Origin: Panorpa germanica
Taxonomy: Eukaryota; Arthropoda; Insecta; Mecoptera; Panorpidae
Reading direction: 5' to 3'
Assembly: GCA_963678705.1 (NCBI GenBank)
Contig: OY783208.1
Span: 24,082,207 to 24,146,206, forward strand
DNA length: 64,000 nucleotides
Numbering within the stretch: position 1 is the stretch's first letter; each line of letters starts with the position of its first letter. The notes under the pieces are model-generated. The model was not told where the DNA came from and did no database searches. It saw only the letters and a list, made by a program, of their open reading frames with translations. Position numbers and translations under genes: made by a program. Of this stretch, positions 21,622 through 35,425 are shown piece by piece.

Positions 21622-22859
21622 CCCAGTAAACATTTTGGAGTCAATTCTACTTAATTTCTATTACATATCATGAGTTTTTTGTCTGGAACGTGTTCGTTTT
21701 CTATTCAGTCGTTCATAGGAAAGGCCCTTTTTATGAGCTACAGAGATCGCAACGACGGTTCACTGCTGAATTAAAAGCGTAGTAGGTTTATGATTTATGA
21801 CCGGAGTTATAAACTTGACACTAGCAGGGGTATAAAACTTAGGGGTATAAACAGACGTATCTCAAATTCGTTCTCTCACAAACAACACAGTTCCGTTTTC
21901 ATTCGGTTCGGGTGTTATATTTTGACAGTTTTGTGAAATAATATGTTCTTTGGTTTTAATCAGTTTTAATACTGCATTAAAAAAACAATAATATAAAATA
22001 GTGTTCAAAGAAATTATAAGTTTCTTAAATTAAATGTTTGGTAAGTTATACATATATATTCAGTCGCCATTTTATGAAGCATCTTATATACGTTTCTTCA
22101 CTACATATATTTCAACATTTTTCATTCAGAAATTTGTTTTAATTTTTCTCTTATATTTCAGACACAAAATTAGACGGTACCCAAAAATTGTTGTAAGGAG
22201 AAATAAGAAGAACTTAATTACAAATCAAGATTTGATCAACTGATTTGATTTGATTACTGGTAAATAAAATGGTACCCTTACAAGATATTATTTATAAGAG
22301 TTATTACTATATAAATATGTAAAGTACATGTAATTTCATTTTCAGAAACTGTCTCCTAGATAAAACTAAAGCTAAAGTTCAAGCCCAGTGTATATTCAAG
22401 TATATAGAATAGTTAGTGTATGATTATTTAATGTTTAACAATGTAGACTAATGTTATATTGACAATTGATCAAAAATAATGCTGTAAATAAATTAAATTT
22501 AATAAAATACTAATAAAATTCTTACATAAAGTTATTGTTTTTTTTCATTATAAATTTGTTTTCTAATAAAAATCGATTTTATGTTTCAAAATAAATACTC
22601 TGTTTAAACTTCCCGCTTAATTTTATTGTAATATCACTGACCAATCACAGCAGGGCATAAATTATAATTTATAACTCCGGTCATAAATCATAAACCGGAG
22701 TCGCTTTTAATTCAGCAGTGAACCGTCGTTGCGATCTCTGTAGGTCATAAAAAGGGCCTTTCCTATGAACGACTGAATAGAAAACGAACACGTTCCAGAC
22801 AAGAAATTCATGATATGTAATAGAAATTAAGTAGAATTTACTCCAAAATGTTTACTGGG
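21622..22859 (+). mobile_element. Long CCCAG-family element with about 200 bp inverted arms (D1)
   Basis: The termini are CCCAGTAAACATTTTGGAG / CTCCAAAATGTTTACTGGG, flanked by TA on both sides. Arms of about 200 bp (to 21833, and from about 22660) are inverse copies meeting at the tcataaatcataaacc / ggtttatgatttatga core. The centre (about 21840-22650) is unrelated AT-rich cargo with a 69-codon reading at 22034. That reading straddles a GTAAGT and a TTTCAG, so it is not a convincing protein. Confidence 0.8.
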
Positions 22860-23175
22860 TAGTTAGGTTAAAAGCAAAACAAAAAAATTAACTCTACCAT
22901 GACAAATTTTCCAATTTTTCTTTTCCTAAAAACATTATTCAGACTATTACAAAGAAATTAAACAACTCCATTTAACCTTTCTCAGGGGATGCGCTTTGCA
23001 ACGAATAGCATTTCATTTTTACTTCTTGATTTATTTTGGCAAAAACAAGATGCTCTTCATTTCTTAAGACAAAGCATTGACATTTTGTAACTAGCAACAA
23101 GAAAACTTAAACAAAAAGAAAAACCCATGTAATTTCACATTTTACAAGTTTTATTTTTGTATACAAATCTTATTT

Positions 23176-23575
23176 CTATAAAAGTCCATCTGTTCTTACA
23201 ACATCAATGACGTCATATACACCTTTTAACGCGTTTTCTTCTTTATGTTTTAAACACGTGTCCAACATGGTACCCAGAATTCTTTTCGCTTCATTTAAAA
23301 CCAAATTTGAATCAGATTGTAACGATTTCTTGAATATATTTCTTAAAATATCTTTTACGATTTTAACGTCCATTGTAGCTAAATTAACAACGGAAAGAAG
23401 AAGAAGAAGAGTAATTAAAAGGACGTCCCGATTGTTGTTAAATAATAATTCAAGCTTATTAATAATTACTGCAACAATTGTACTATCAATAAATAATGAA
23501 TCGTAGAGTTACTTTGAAGTTAGCAAGAACATCAACCAATAATAAGCAGAATATAAAAAGGTTTGTTGCTTTGAT
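23176..23575 (-). pseudogene. Armadillo-gene last-exon relic 3 (D1)
   Basis: It has the same structure as the relic at 16337. It is preceded on the plus strand by about 140 bp matching the intact gene's 3' flank (aacaagatgctcttcattt and onward, 23042-23175 versus 44072-44202). The 65-codon tail is open; the 5' part is frameshifted. Confidence 0.85.
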
Positions 23576-24180
23576 AATAAGCGTAAACTGATATCAGAGA
23601 TAAACATCGCGCCGGTTTTACATATTTTTAACCATTTTAAAAGTCTTTGTTTTAACAATTTAACAATAAATAAAACTAAGAATTAAATGAGGACAATTAT
23701 GATCTCAATGCACACCCCAAATATCAGTTTTCTACCCTTTCTAATTCATAATACATTTACGAAAGTATTTTTTAAAAATATTCCAGTTTTTCCACAATAA
23801 TATTTTTCAAGAAAATTCAGTGAAACTTTTAGGGACATGGAAAGTTTTAGAAAATTGTTAAACACAAAATATGAAAATTGGAAAAACTTTTTTAGAGCCT
23901 TAACGGTTGATTTAAACATTTTAAAATTATGAATATTTTACTATAGGGATGAAATATTAAGTGTACATACCAGGGTTAAGAAATCGCACTGTTTACTTTG
24001 AGGTTCAACGTTGACTGGAACCCAACGATATATATTCCAATATAAATCGCACAATTTGATTGAATTGCAGAACACGAACTATAAAATAGTAAGGCAAAAT
24101 ATATATAGGTAATAATTTCACATAGTTCGGATGGCGTCCGTCAACGGAACGTTAGATATGAATGGAGTATTTGCACACAC

Positions 24181-25280
24181 CAGTGGTTCTCAAACTTTTT
24201 ACTTCGAGCCCACCCGTATAATCCAGCTGTAAGCCGGCCCCCCCTACATGTAAGCGTACTATTTATTATAAGGGAGTCGCATTTTAACATTTTACAGTCA
24301 ATTTTTATTTAGTTAAGTATTGCACATTCTATGCATACTCTAATGGGGCAATAGGTTTAATCGTAATCAAACAACAAATTCTAGACAAAGAATTACAATT
24401 TATGTAGGTATTTTAGCTACTATAGTACATAATTGTTATTTGTAACTCAAAGCAATAATAATAAAAAGATTTTCAGTGTGAAGGAAGTGCTTGCTTTTTC
24501 TCTGCGCATAGTTTCTTGAAACGCGGTGTCAGTTCTGATAACGCTACTCTGAGTTCCTTGGTCGCATCCAGTCTTGAGTGATATTTACTCTTCATGGAAG
24601 ATAGAGCAGAAAACCCAGTTTCACAAGAGTGAGTGAGTATTGCGAATGGAGTGAGTTCACTCAAAATTGGGTGTTCCTTTTGTAAGCCAATCCAGAAGGA
24701 TGTGAGAGAAACTTCATTTAAACTTCATTTCAAGCTCAGTGTCACCTTGGAGGTCAATGAGATGTTCTTTTTCCTTCATGTTCAGGGAGCACTCATCGAC
24801 TGATGGTTTGAACGGGTTTTGAATCCATGCCAAACCATCCAAGTTCTCATTAAAATATTTTTCAAAACGAGATTTGAGGATTTCTAAGTGTTAAAGAAAG
24901 CATTTCTTTGCATTAGTTCGAATAGTTTTGAGATCCATTTCTTCAATCATAATTTTAAGATTAGGAAATAGCTCCAAATTGTCACTTTTCAGACCGCCCT
25001 CATACAAACTTAGCTTCATTACAAAGCTTTTCAGTCCATTGCAGAAGGTTTTCATCTTTTTCCGTATTTTCTGATAAAGTAAAAAAAATAAAATGTTCGG
25101 CAATCTTACGACGTTGACTAAAAATTATACACTTGTTGCAATTTTAAAAATAAAAAAGTTTGCATTATTATTTTCTAAGTAAATTTAATTAATTTTTTAA
25201 CCAAGCTTTGGGCCTCCCCTGAGCCTTCATTGCGCCCCCCTTGGGGGGGGGGGGTCGCGCCCACACTTTGAGAACCGCTG
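24181..25280 (-). mobile_element. Decayed hAT transposon, ZBED/Charlie-like (D1)
   Basis: The termini CAGTGGTTCTCAAACTTT / ...TTTGAGAACCGCTG are classic for hAT elements. On the minus strand 24473-24664 reads HSCETGFSALSSMKSKYHSR and ELTPRFKKLC, the C-terminal dimerisation region of ZBED5/FAM200-like hAT transposases; 24891-25103 reads FVMKLSLYEGGLKSDNLELF from an upstream part. Stops and deletions leave no intact transposase. A cccccttgggggg inverted tract lies near the right end. No clean 8 bp target duplication is visible. Confidence 0.8.
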
Positions 25281-25691
25281 TAGCTACACTAAGAGAGAAA
25301 TCCCAGTGGTCAAAAGGACGGTATGTAGTTCTTATCTACTCGTTTAAAGATATCATTTTATGGTTTGTGTCTTACCATTAGACCAGGCGCAATATGCTTG
25401 CACTCAATATTGATGCAAGATAATTAAGTTTAAGCAGAATAGAGTCTATCCGAAGTCTAAGACTTCGGATAGACTGACAAAACTAACTCATAATATAATT
25501 AGACATTTGGGGATCTAATATTCATCTTTATCAATATATAGTACAGTTTAATAGACGTGGTTGTAAAAATAAGCTCTTTCAAAGTTAGAGCGCTGACATT
25601 TTTTAGCTAGCAACAAGAAAACTTAGACAAAAAGAAAAACCCATGTAATTTCACATTTTACAAGTTTTATTTTTGTACAAAAATCTTATTT

Positions 25692-26084
25692 CTATAAAAG
25701 TCCATCTGTTCTTATAGCACCAATGACGTCATATACATCTTTTATCGCGTTTTCTTCTTTATGTTTTAAACACGTGTCAACCATGGTACCCAGAATCCTT
25801 TTCGCTTCATTTAAAACCAAATTTGAATCAGATTCCAACGATTTCTTGAAAATATTTCTTAAAATATCTTTACGATTTTAACGTCCGCTGTAGCTAAATT
25901 AACAACGGAAAGAAAAAGAAGAGTAATTAAAAGGTCGTTCCGATTGTTGTTAAATAATAATTCCAGCTTATCAACAATTACTGCAACAATTGTACTATCA
26001 ATAAATAAAGAATCGTAGTTACGTTGAAGTTAGCAAGAACATCAACCAATAATAAGCAGAACATAAAAAGGTTTGTTGCTTTGA
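25692..26084 (-). pseudogene. Armadillo-gene last-exon relic 4 (D1)
   Basis: This relic shares gattccaacgatttcttgaaaa with the intact exon at 44345, which makes it slightly closer to the parent than relics 1 and 3. A one-base loss in atctttacg breaks the frame. Confidence 0.8.
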
Positions 26085-27451
26085 TATATTATATTTGATC
26101 TGATAAAATAATAGATCAACAAAATAATAGATAATCATACATATATCATCAATAGGGACCGTGCTTCTAGACTTTTGCGCTAACTAGCGGCAAGTATCCA
26201 AAGCAGATGGGTTGTGATCCCATTTTGTGGATCCCATCAACACACTTCAGCATACATCCCAGCATGCTGATTTTACATATTTTTAACCGTTTTAAAAGTC
26301 TTTGTTTTAACAATATAACAATAAATAAAACTAATAATTAAATGTGGACAATTATGATCTCAATGCACACCCCAAATATCAGTTTTCTACCCTTTCTAAT
26401 TCATAATACATTTACGAAAGTATTTTTTAAAAATATTCCAGTTTTTCCACAATAATATTTTTCAAGAAAATTCAGTGAAACTTTTAGGGACATGGAAAGT
26501 TTTAGAAAATTGTTAAACACAAAATATGAAAATTGGAAAAACTTTTTTAGAGCCTTAACGGTTGATTTAAACATTTTAAAATTATGAATATTTTACTATA
26601 GGGATGAAATATTAAGTGTACATACCAGAGTTAAGAAATCGCACTGTTTACTTTGAGGTTCAACGTTGACTGGAACCCAACGATATATATTCCAATATAA
26701 ATCGCACAAAATTATGAACCTGATTTAATGTCAAGACACAAACTTTAAAATAGTAAGGTGAAAAATATATAGGTAATAATTCCACACAGTTCGTTTGGTG
26801 ATTGCCCACGGAACGTTACTTAGAATGCAACCGTTGGAAAGCAATTGCTCCCGAAAAATCCGAACAGCACCGACTTATCGATGATAACACCGACTTATTT
26901 GATGATAACATTTTAAGGATTGCTATTGCCATTAAATCAGGCGCAATATATTACTAAATGCCGAGTAGGTAATACAGATCGCGTTACAAAGTTGCACAGA
27001 ATATTTTGAAGGCAGAATAAAATTTAAGATTTTCCAAAATAAGCCCAACAAATTCCAGCATCTGACGGAGATAATTAAACGGCGTCCCCTGTAATTCCTA
27101 TCTCTCACTCTCCATTTAAGAATGGGGATGGTATGGCCTCTAATTCTATAATTACACTCCTCCCTGTCTGTTTTCATCAATACCCAACGCCATTTTATAG
27201 AAATGAAGAGCAACCAACATTCCAATTGGATTGTGAACTCATTTTTCAAAGTCGATTTTCTTCATTTCTTATAGAACTATAGGATTATTTATATATAGTG
27301 TAAGTTGACGGAGATATAGCTATTTAAAAACGGAATTTCTATTTTGCCGCTTAAATTTAACATCTTAGTAATAGAGTTTTTATTTATCTTTGTTCATGAC
27401 GTTCATAATATCTAAACACATTGAAAGTGTTGCAAGAACCTTTTTACACTC

Positions 27452-27826
27452 CCCAGTAAACAATTTGGTGAAGTGTCCTATTTGGTGAAGTTCGAGTCAC
27501 TCGTACAATTCTATTCTAACGCTTTACAAGTTCTCTACCTGTCACAGATTTTGTGTTAGTTTTTCATAATAATATTCTTTCTTTTTCCAACATCATTCAT
27601 TAAGTATTTCTGTTTCTTTCCCACATGGGTATATTTTTATTATCCGGTCATAAATCATAAACCTACTCCGCTTTTAATTCAGCAGTGAACCGTCGTTGCA
27701 ATGTCTGTAGCTCATAAAAAGGACCTTTCCTTTGAACGACTGAATAGAAAACGAACACGTTCCAGACAAAAAATTCATGATATGTAATAGAAATTAAGTA
27801 GAATTTACTCCAAAATGTTTACTGGG
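27452..27826 (-). mobile_element. CCCAG-family MITE (375 bp) in E1
   Basis: It interrupts acactc|tctgttgtttaac. E0 (17966) has the uninterrupted acactctgttgtttaac, so TC is duplicated. It is in the opposite orientation to the copy at 13789. Confidence 0.9.
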
Positions 27827-29300
27827 TCTGTTGTTTAACAGAGATGGCAATTCGTATAAGGGAAGTTAACCTACAAACTCAACGTAAAGGTCATTGACAA
27901 TTTTTAGTTATCAAACTCTTGCAAAAGCTTGCAAACCTTAACTCCGAATGTGACCGAACCGAATGAAAACAGAACTGTGTTGTTTGTGAGAGAACGAACG
28001 TGTATACGAGTGAGAGAAAACACGCCACGAACGAAACTAAACTGGTAGTCGAACAATGTTCCGTGACTCTATAGAATTTTTAACAATAGCGTAACAGATG
28101 ATTCTATTTTGTCGTATTTGTATGTATTTAAATACGTTTCAATAGTATTCGTACACATTTCTGTTGATGATATTATCATCAAAAGCATGCACAAGATGGG
28201 CCAGTACATATACAGGGTGTCCCAAAATTCAACGATAAGCCGGCACCAGAAGGTGGTCCTGCTCATGACTACACAAGAAAAAAAGAAAAAAAAAATTTAT
28301 CTCATTTTGTTTAGAAATTAGAAAAAAAAATTTTTTTTTCGAAAATTGAAACACCTTAAGATGTTTTTAACTACCATGACCACAATTTTTCAAATATTTC
28401 TGATTTTTTTTTTGTATCGGCAACCTAAATAGCACTGCTATCCATCACAACCATTAAAACTCCCAGAATGCTAGTAGTTTTTACACAAAAATCAATGCAA
28501 ATTATTTTTTTCTCTAAAATTTTTAAAGATTTTTACTTTCAGTCAACTTTAACTGATCGTGGAGTAAAAAAAAAGTATGAACACTAAACAAAAATTGGCG
28601 CAACTCTTCAGGATTCCAAAATGGTATAATACTCCAGGAAAACTAGCAATAAAAAAAAATTATGCATACTATTTCTAAACAAGAACCAAATTTCATAAAT
28701 TGTTATTGTTAATATAGTTATCACTTTTACAATTCCCCAAAATAGATTTTTTATAGTTGAATGAATTAAAACAAATGGTACAAACATTTTTTCATTCATT
28801 TTATAAATTTATTGCATTATTTACATTACAGTAAATGTTCAGGGTGAAATATATATAGGTAATAATTCCACACAGTTCGTTTGGTGACTGTCCACGGAAC
28901 GTTAGATATGATGGAAGTATTTGCGCCACCAAGAGAGAAATCACAGTGGTCAAAACGGACGGTACGAAGTTCTTATCTATTTTAAAGGTTTCATTTTAAG
29001 ATAGCGTTTGTGTCTTGCCATTAGACCAAGCGCAATATGCTTGCACTTAATATTGACGCAAGATAATCAAGTTTAGGCAGAATAGAGTCTAGATAGAGTT
29101 CGGATAGACTGACAAAACTAACTCATATTATAATTAGACATTTGGGAATCTAGTATTCATCTTTATCAATATATAGTACAGCTTAATAGAAACTAACTGA
29201 CGTGGTTGTAAAAATAAGCTCTTTCAAAGTTAGAGCGCGTATTATCAATACATGTGATTTCACATTTTACAAGTTTTATTTTTGTATAAAAATCTTATTT

Positions 29301-29698
29301 CTATAAAAGTCCATCTGTTCTTACAACATCAATGACGTCATATACATCTTTTAACGCGTTTTCTTCTTTATGTTTTAAACACGTGTCCATCATGGTACCC
29401 AGAATCCTTTTCGCTTCATTTAAACCAAATTTGAATCAGATTTTAACGATTTGTTGAAAATATTTCTTAAAATATCTTTCACGATTTTAACGTCCGCTGT
29501 AGCCAAATTAACAACGGAAAGAAGAAGAAGAAGAGTAATTAAAAGGACGTCCCGATTGTTGTTAAATAATAATTCAAGCTTATTAATAATTACTGCAACA
29601 ATTGTACTATCAATAAATAATGAATCGTAGTTACGTTGAAGTTAGCAAGAACATCAACCAACTAATAAGCAGAAGATAAAAAGGTTTGTTGCTTTGAT
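29301..29698 (-). pseudogene. Armadillo-gene last-exon relic 5 (E1)
   Basis: A single-base loss at ttcatttaaaccaaattt and other small changes break the open tail seen in relics 1, 3 and 6. It ends near ggtttgttgctttgatat, as the other copies do. Confidence 0.8.
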
Positions 29699-29727
29699 AT
29701 GCGTAATCTGATATCAGAGATTGTATA

Positions 29728-30892
29728 GGGATTGAGAAACATGACTTTGACGCCAACTACCGAGAAAAATGTAAAGCAAAGTGGTGGCAAGTGGTATAGA
29801 AAACAATAAGGAATTTGTTAAATTAATAATTTTTTTAATCTAATCGAAATAATTTTAAGTAATGTCTTCTTCAAAAGTATCGTGCTGTATCCGTGGCTGT
29901 TTCAATATGCCATATAAAAACAAAAACCAAAATACAAGTGTGAAATTTTATCGTTTCCCTGCGAGTACTATGGATAACCTTTAAACGTCAACAATGGATA
30001 AATGCAGTGAAAAACTATGTGTAAGTAAATTATTTTAATAAAAAAATTTAATTAATCACAATCAAATTTGAAAAGCTAAGTATTATAAAATAGAATATTA
30101 AACTATATAATAATTATTTTATGAAATAAATAAAATAGTAATAAGTAAAAGTAAAATTTTAAAAATTAGTGTTTCAGAAAATATCTAAAGGATTGGGAAC
30201 TAACTAAAAATACACGCATTTGTAGTGATCATTTTGTGAATAATCAAAAGTCAGAACATCCTCGGCATCCTTCATACACACCAACAATTTTTCCTGGTAA
30301 AGTAAATACCAAAAAATCCACTCAGTCATTTGAACGTTTCGAACGATTACGGCAACGGAATGTACGAAGTGAAATGAATATCATTAATAATAATAATAAT
30401 AATAATAATGAAATTGAAATTCAAGAGGATAATTATGTAGATATTGAAACACAGAGCGTTGAAGATCATTATGCTTCTGATGCTACTCCACAAAAAACAA
30501 CTCGTAGTATAACATGTCAAACTGATGAAATTGTTGATGAAAGTGTTTTAGATGAACATAAGTATTTTTTTTGTAACATAAATTCCCGTGATGGTGTAAC
30601 TACTGCAGAAGTGCAAGTAAACATTCCAATATTATAATATATAATATAATTAATTTGCCGCTTTTACGAAAGAATGTTGAAGATGTTGGGTGTGATCCAA
30701 TTACTCCAGATCCTATTAAATCTGATTATCAAGGTTCAAGATTATCAAGAACCCGAATTTAATTATTTTTTGCATTATTTATTTCTATTAATACTATTAC
30801 TACGCTGTTTACATCACTATCCTTTACATTTATGACACCAGAGCGATCCACTTTCGGCAGTAGTGCTGCCTCTACAGTTCTTTCTCAATCCC
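29728..30892 (+). mobile_element. THAP-bearing DNA transposon remnant, copy 1
   Basis: The inverted termini are GGGATTGAGAAA / TTTCTCAATCCC, 1165 bp in all. On the plus strand 29862-30020 encodes a THAP start (SCCIRGCFNMP ... VKFYRFP). A frameshift then precedes RQQWINAVKNYV; an intron (30021-30177) and an exon follow, with ICSDHFVNNQ, HPSYTPTIFPGK and a TQTD-like motif (SITCQTDEIVDES). That order (THAP, then a P-x-Y-x-P-x-x-F stretch, then TQTD) is typical of THAP/DDE_Tnp_4 transposases of the PIF/ISL2EU group. The DDE part is absent, so the element is nonautonomous. This copy reads to a stop at 30637 after a local rearrangement. Confidence 0.75.
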
Positions 30893-30979
30893 TATTGGAT
30901 GATACGTAGTTTCACAAATGAATAGATAAACGCCGGTTTTACATATTTTTTACCATTTTCAAAGTCTATGTTTTAACAA

Positions 30980-31354
30980 CCCAGTAAACATTTTGGAGTA
31001 AATTCTACTTAATTTCTATTACATATCATGAATTTTTTGTCTGGAACGTGTTCGTTTTCTATTCAGTCGTTCATAGGAAAGGTCCTTTTTATGAGCTACA
31101 GACATTGCAACGACGGTTCACTGCTGAATTAAAAGCGGAGTAGGTTTATGATTTATGACCGGATAATAAAAATATACCCATGTGGGAAAGAAACAGAAAT
31201 ACTTAATGAATGATGTTGGAAAAAGAAAGAATATTATTATGAAAAACTAACACAAAATCTGTGACAGGTAGAGAACTTGTAAAGCGTTAGAATAGAATTG
31301 TACGAGTGACTCGAACTTCACCAAATAGGACACTTCACCAAATTGTTTACTGGG
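30980..31354 (+). mobile_element. CCCAG-family MITE (375 bp) at the end of E1
   Basis: It interrupts ttttaacaa|aatataac. The empty form ttttaacaatataac is present at 16810, 26308 and 38161, giving a two-base AA duplication. Confidence 0.9.
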
Positions 31355-33471
31355 AATATAACAATAAATAAAACTAATAATTAAATGTGGACAATTATGA
31401 TCTCAATGCACACCCCAAATGTCAGTTTTCTACCCTTTCTAATTCAAAATACATTTACGAAAGTATTTTTTTAAAATATTCCAGTTTTTCCACAATAATA
31501 TTTTTCAAGAAAATTCAGTGAAATTTTTAGGGACATAGAAAGTTTTAGAAAATTGTTAAACACAAAATATGAAAATTGGAAAAACTTTGTTAGAGCCTTA
31601 ACGGTTGATTTAAACATTTTAAAATTATGAATATTTTAATATAGGGGTGAAATATTAAGTGTACTTACCAGGGTTAAGAAATTGCACTGTTCACTTAGAG
31701 GATCAACGTTGACTGGAACCCATAGTTATATATTCCACTATATATAGAAAAAAAGAAGGGGCTAACAAATAATCATAATAAACTAATATTAAAAACCGAA
31801 ATATCTCAAGAGTTTATTTTGAACCAAGATATGAATGTGCAAAATTATTAGATACTCGATAAGAAAATCGAATCAAAAATCTTGATCTAATAACGGAATT
31901 GTTAATTGACCTTGTTAATTTAGTGATGTGCAATTATTTAATAGTTGAAAAGTTGTCTCAAGATATAGATTTTTTCTCTCTCCAAAATCAGAGAAAATAT
32001 ATTATTGAAGTTACATGCAAAACTTTAGAAATAAAAGAAATGTTGTTAGAAGACAATTATCATAACAATTATTATATATGCTATAGTTATTGATTTGTAA
32101 TTTATCTTCGCGTAAAAATGACGACTTAAAACATAATAAACAGTATAAGAAAAGAAAATTGCAAACTCAACCCAGTAAACATTTTTGGAGTCACTTTGAC
32201 ATCATATTGAAGATGCGTCATGATTTTTTTGTCATAAAAGAGTTCATTTATAGTTCAGTTTCTCACATTTTTTCATATAAAATGTCTGTTTTATCGGCTA
32301 TCGGTTTAGGAATTATAATTAGTAAATCCTAATTATTTCTAACAATAAACATTTGTATTTATTAAAATACTCGCAAAAACTGTTTCAAATTATATATTAA
32401 TGTGCTAATATTATATCAATGTTGTTCATAAATGCATGCAATATTCATATTTATATATCAATATCTTGCTTTTATTTTTAATTAATGTTAGTTTTAAGAT
32501 TTCTATGTTTTAATTCATTTATATTTTATGCCTATTTGTTTTTATACACACATATATACTTCTTGTTTTGGGCAAACGATACTATTTCTTATGTAAACAT
32601 CCTTTGTTTATCTGAGTCACTTCTCTAGGGTCCACACTACGTAAATGTTTTCGATTCCTTCCACTACTTCTTATTAACTCAAAACTGGAACGTAACGCAC
32701 GCATTAATCTTTTGGTGCATATACAAAAAATAATAATTAAACATATTATACATAATCAGAACCGCAAGCTGCAATTACTTGGTGTCGTAACTAGTATTTT
32801 TATCAATTAAAATATCTAATCAATTTATATGTAATTCAATAGTGTAGTTTTAAAATAAATGTAATCTAAAAAAGTTCTGATGTTTTGCTGTGTCTTGATA
32901 TAAATAAAAAATTGCTATTAACTAATAACAAAAAGGTCCTTCATAACAAAATTGTGCGCCCACTAAGCTATTGAAAGGAACTGAGCGACATTTGCCGTTC
33001 GAGAACTTGGATACCGTCGACAGATCGCAGATACGCCCTAGCCAGCCTATAGATCTCTATAAGGTCCAAACTCCACAAACAAATGTCGTAGTGCTAATGT
33101 TGTCACATTACTCTGACGAGCCTTCGTAAGACGAAGATAACGATACCTTAAATGAGGAAGCCAATGTTATGTGACGTCATCACTTGTTACGTCATATGCT
33201 GCTGTTTCTACTATCGGTGTAAGATAGTCAAACAAAGTTTCTGGTTAAAAATTATTAAAGACTATTATATTTAAATTATTAATTAGTTTGTAATTAATAA
33301 ATTGTTTGTTTATGAATTGGTTTTTGCAAGGGTTTTATGATGAGTAATTAAAGAAGTAAAATACATCGAAAACATTTAATTTTAAACTAAGTAACATTTC
33401 TACAAAAATTAAAATAAATAGACCAGTAACACAGATATGAAAAAAAGGAAAATGGGATACCTTCCATAATA

Positions 33472-34709
33472 CCCAGTAAACATTTTGGAGTCAATTCTAC
33501 TTAATTTCTATTACATATCATGAGTTTTTTGTCTGGAACGTGTTCGTTTTCTATTCAGTCGTTCATAGGAAAGGCCCTTTTTATGAGCTACAGAGATCGC
33601 AACGACGGTTCACTGCTGAATTAAAAGCGTAGTAGGTTTATGATTTATGACCGGAGTTATAAACTTGACACTAGCAGGGGTATAAAACTTAGGGGTATAA
33701 ACAGACGTATCTCAAATTCGTTCTCTCACAAACAACACAGTTCCGTTTTCATTCGGTTCGGGTGTTATATTTTGACAGTTTTGTGAAATAATATGTTCTT
33801 TGGTTTTAATCAGTTTTAATACTGCATTAAAAAAACAATAATATAAAATAGTGTTCAAAGAAATTATAAGTTTCTTAAATTAAATGTTTGGTAAGTTATA
33901 CATATATATTCAGTCGCCATTTTATGAAGCATCTTATATACGTTTCTTCACTACATATATTTCAACATTTTTCATTCAGAAATTTGTTTTAATTTTTCTC
34001 TTATATTTCAGACACAAAATTAGACGGTACCCAAAAATTGTTGTAAGGAGAAATAAGAAGAACTTAATTACAAATCAAGATTTGATCAACTGATTTGATT
34101 TGATTACTGGTAAATAAAATGGTATCCTTACAAGATATTATTTATAAGAGTTATTACTATATAAATATGTAAGGTACATGTAATTTCATTTTCAGAAACT
34201 GTCTCCTAGATAAAACTAAAGCTAAAGTTCAAGCCCAGTGTATATTCAAGTATATAGAATAGTTAGTGTATGATTATTTAATGTTTAACAATGTAGACTA
34301 ATGTTATATTGACAATTGATCAAAAATAATGCTGTAAATAAATTAAATTTAATAAAATACTAATAAAATTCTTACATAAAGTTATTGTTTTTTTTCATTA
34401 TAAATTTGTTTTCTAATAAAAATCGATTTTATGTTTCAAAATAAATACTCTGTTTAAACTTCCCGCTTAATTTTATTGTAATATCACTGACCAATCACAG
34501 CAGGGCATAAATTATAATTTATAACTCCGGTCATAAATCATAAACCGGAGTCGCTTTTAATTCAGCAGTGAACCGTCGTTGCGATCTCTGTAGGTCATAA
34601 AAAGGGCCTTTCCTATGAACGACTGAATAGAAAACGAACACGTTCCAGACAAGAAATTCATGATATGTAATAGAAATTAAGTAGAATTTACTCCAAAATG
34701 TTTACTGGG
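33472..34709 (+). mobile_element. Long CCCAG-family element (D2 copy)
   Basis: It was duplicated with D2 from the copy at 21622-22859, with the same termini and the same cargo. Confidence 0.8.
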
Positions 34710-35025
34710 TAGTTAGGTTAAAAGCAAAACAAAAAAATTAACTCTACCATGACAAATTTTCCAATTTTTCTTTTCCTAAAAACATTATTCAGACTATTAC
34801 AAAGAAATTAAACAACTCCATTTAACCTTTCTCAGGGGATGCGCTTTGCAACGAATAGCATTTCATTTTTACTTCTTGATTTATTTTGGCAAAAACAAGA
34901 TGCTCTTCATTTCTTAAGACAAAGCATTGACATTTTGTAACTAGCAACAAGAAAACTTAAACAAAAAGAAAAACCCATGTAATTTCACATTTTACAAGTT
35001 TTATTTTTGTATACAAATCTTATTT

Positions 35026-35425
35026 CTATAAAAGTCCATCTGTTCTTACAACATCAATGACGTCATATACACCTTTTAACGCGTTTTCTTCTTTATGTTT
35101 TAAACACGTGTCCAACATGGTACCCAGAATTCTTTTCGCTTCATTTAAAACCAAATTTGAATCAGATTGTAACGATTTCTTGAATATATTTCTTAAAATA
35201 TCTTTTACGATTTTAACGTCCATTGTAGCTAAATTAACAACGGAAAGAAGAAGAAGAAGAGTAATTAAAAGGACGTCCCGATTGTTGTTAAATAATAATT
35301 CAAGCTTATTAATAATTACTGCAACAATTGTACTATCAATAAATAATGAATCGTAGAGTTACTTTGAAGTTAGCAAGAACATCAACCAATAATAAGCAGA
35401 ATATAAAAAGGTTTGTTGCTTTGAT
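35026..35425 (-). pseudogene. Armadillo-gene last-exon relic 6 (D2)
   Basis: Its translated 65-codon tail is identical to that of relic 3, as expected from the D duplication. Confidence 0.85.

Larger units (their letters stand above)
20061..26810 (+). repeat. Block D, copy 1
   Basis: In order it contains: a 5' fragment of a CCCAG-type element (20332), a unique stretch to 21.6 kb, a 1238 bp CCCAG element, an exon relic, a hAT relic, a second exon relic, and a spacer. Its 20.46-21.3 kb part aligns, with more divergence, to 40.72-43.13 kb beside the intact armadillo gene. The short readings inside it (for example 20240-20482) repeat exactly in D2 and show no domain. Confidence 0.85.
26810..31910 (+). 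repeat. Block E, copy 1
   Basis: It runs through the E interior (27180-29200), an exon relic (29301), a THAP element (29728) and a CCCAG MITE (30980), then rejoins block D. Relative to E0 it carries a 375 bp MITE at 27452 and about 2 kb more near its end. Confidence 0.8.

Noticed and set aside
22034..22243. 69-codon frame repeated at 33884 as a possible gene
   Set aside because: It crosses likely splice signals, has hydrophobic AT-driven composition and no domain, and occurs only in a duplicated element.
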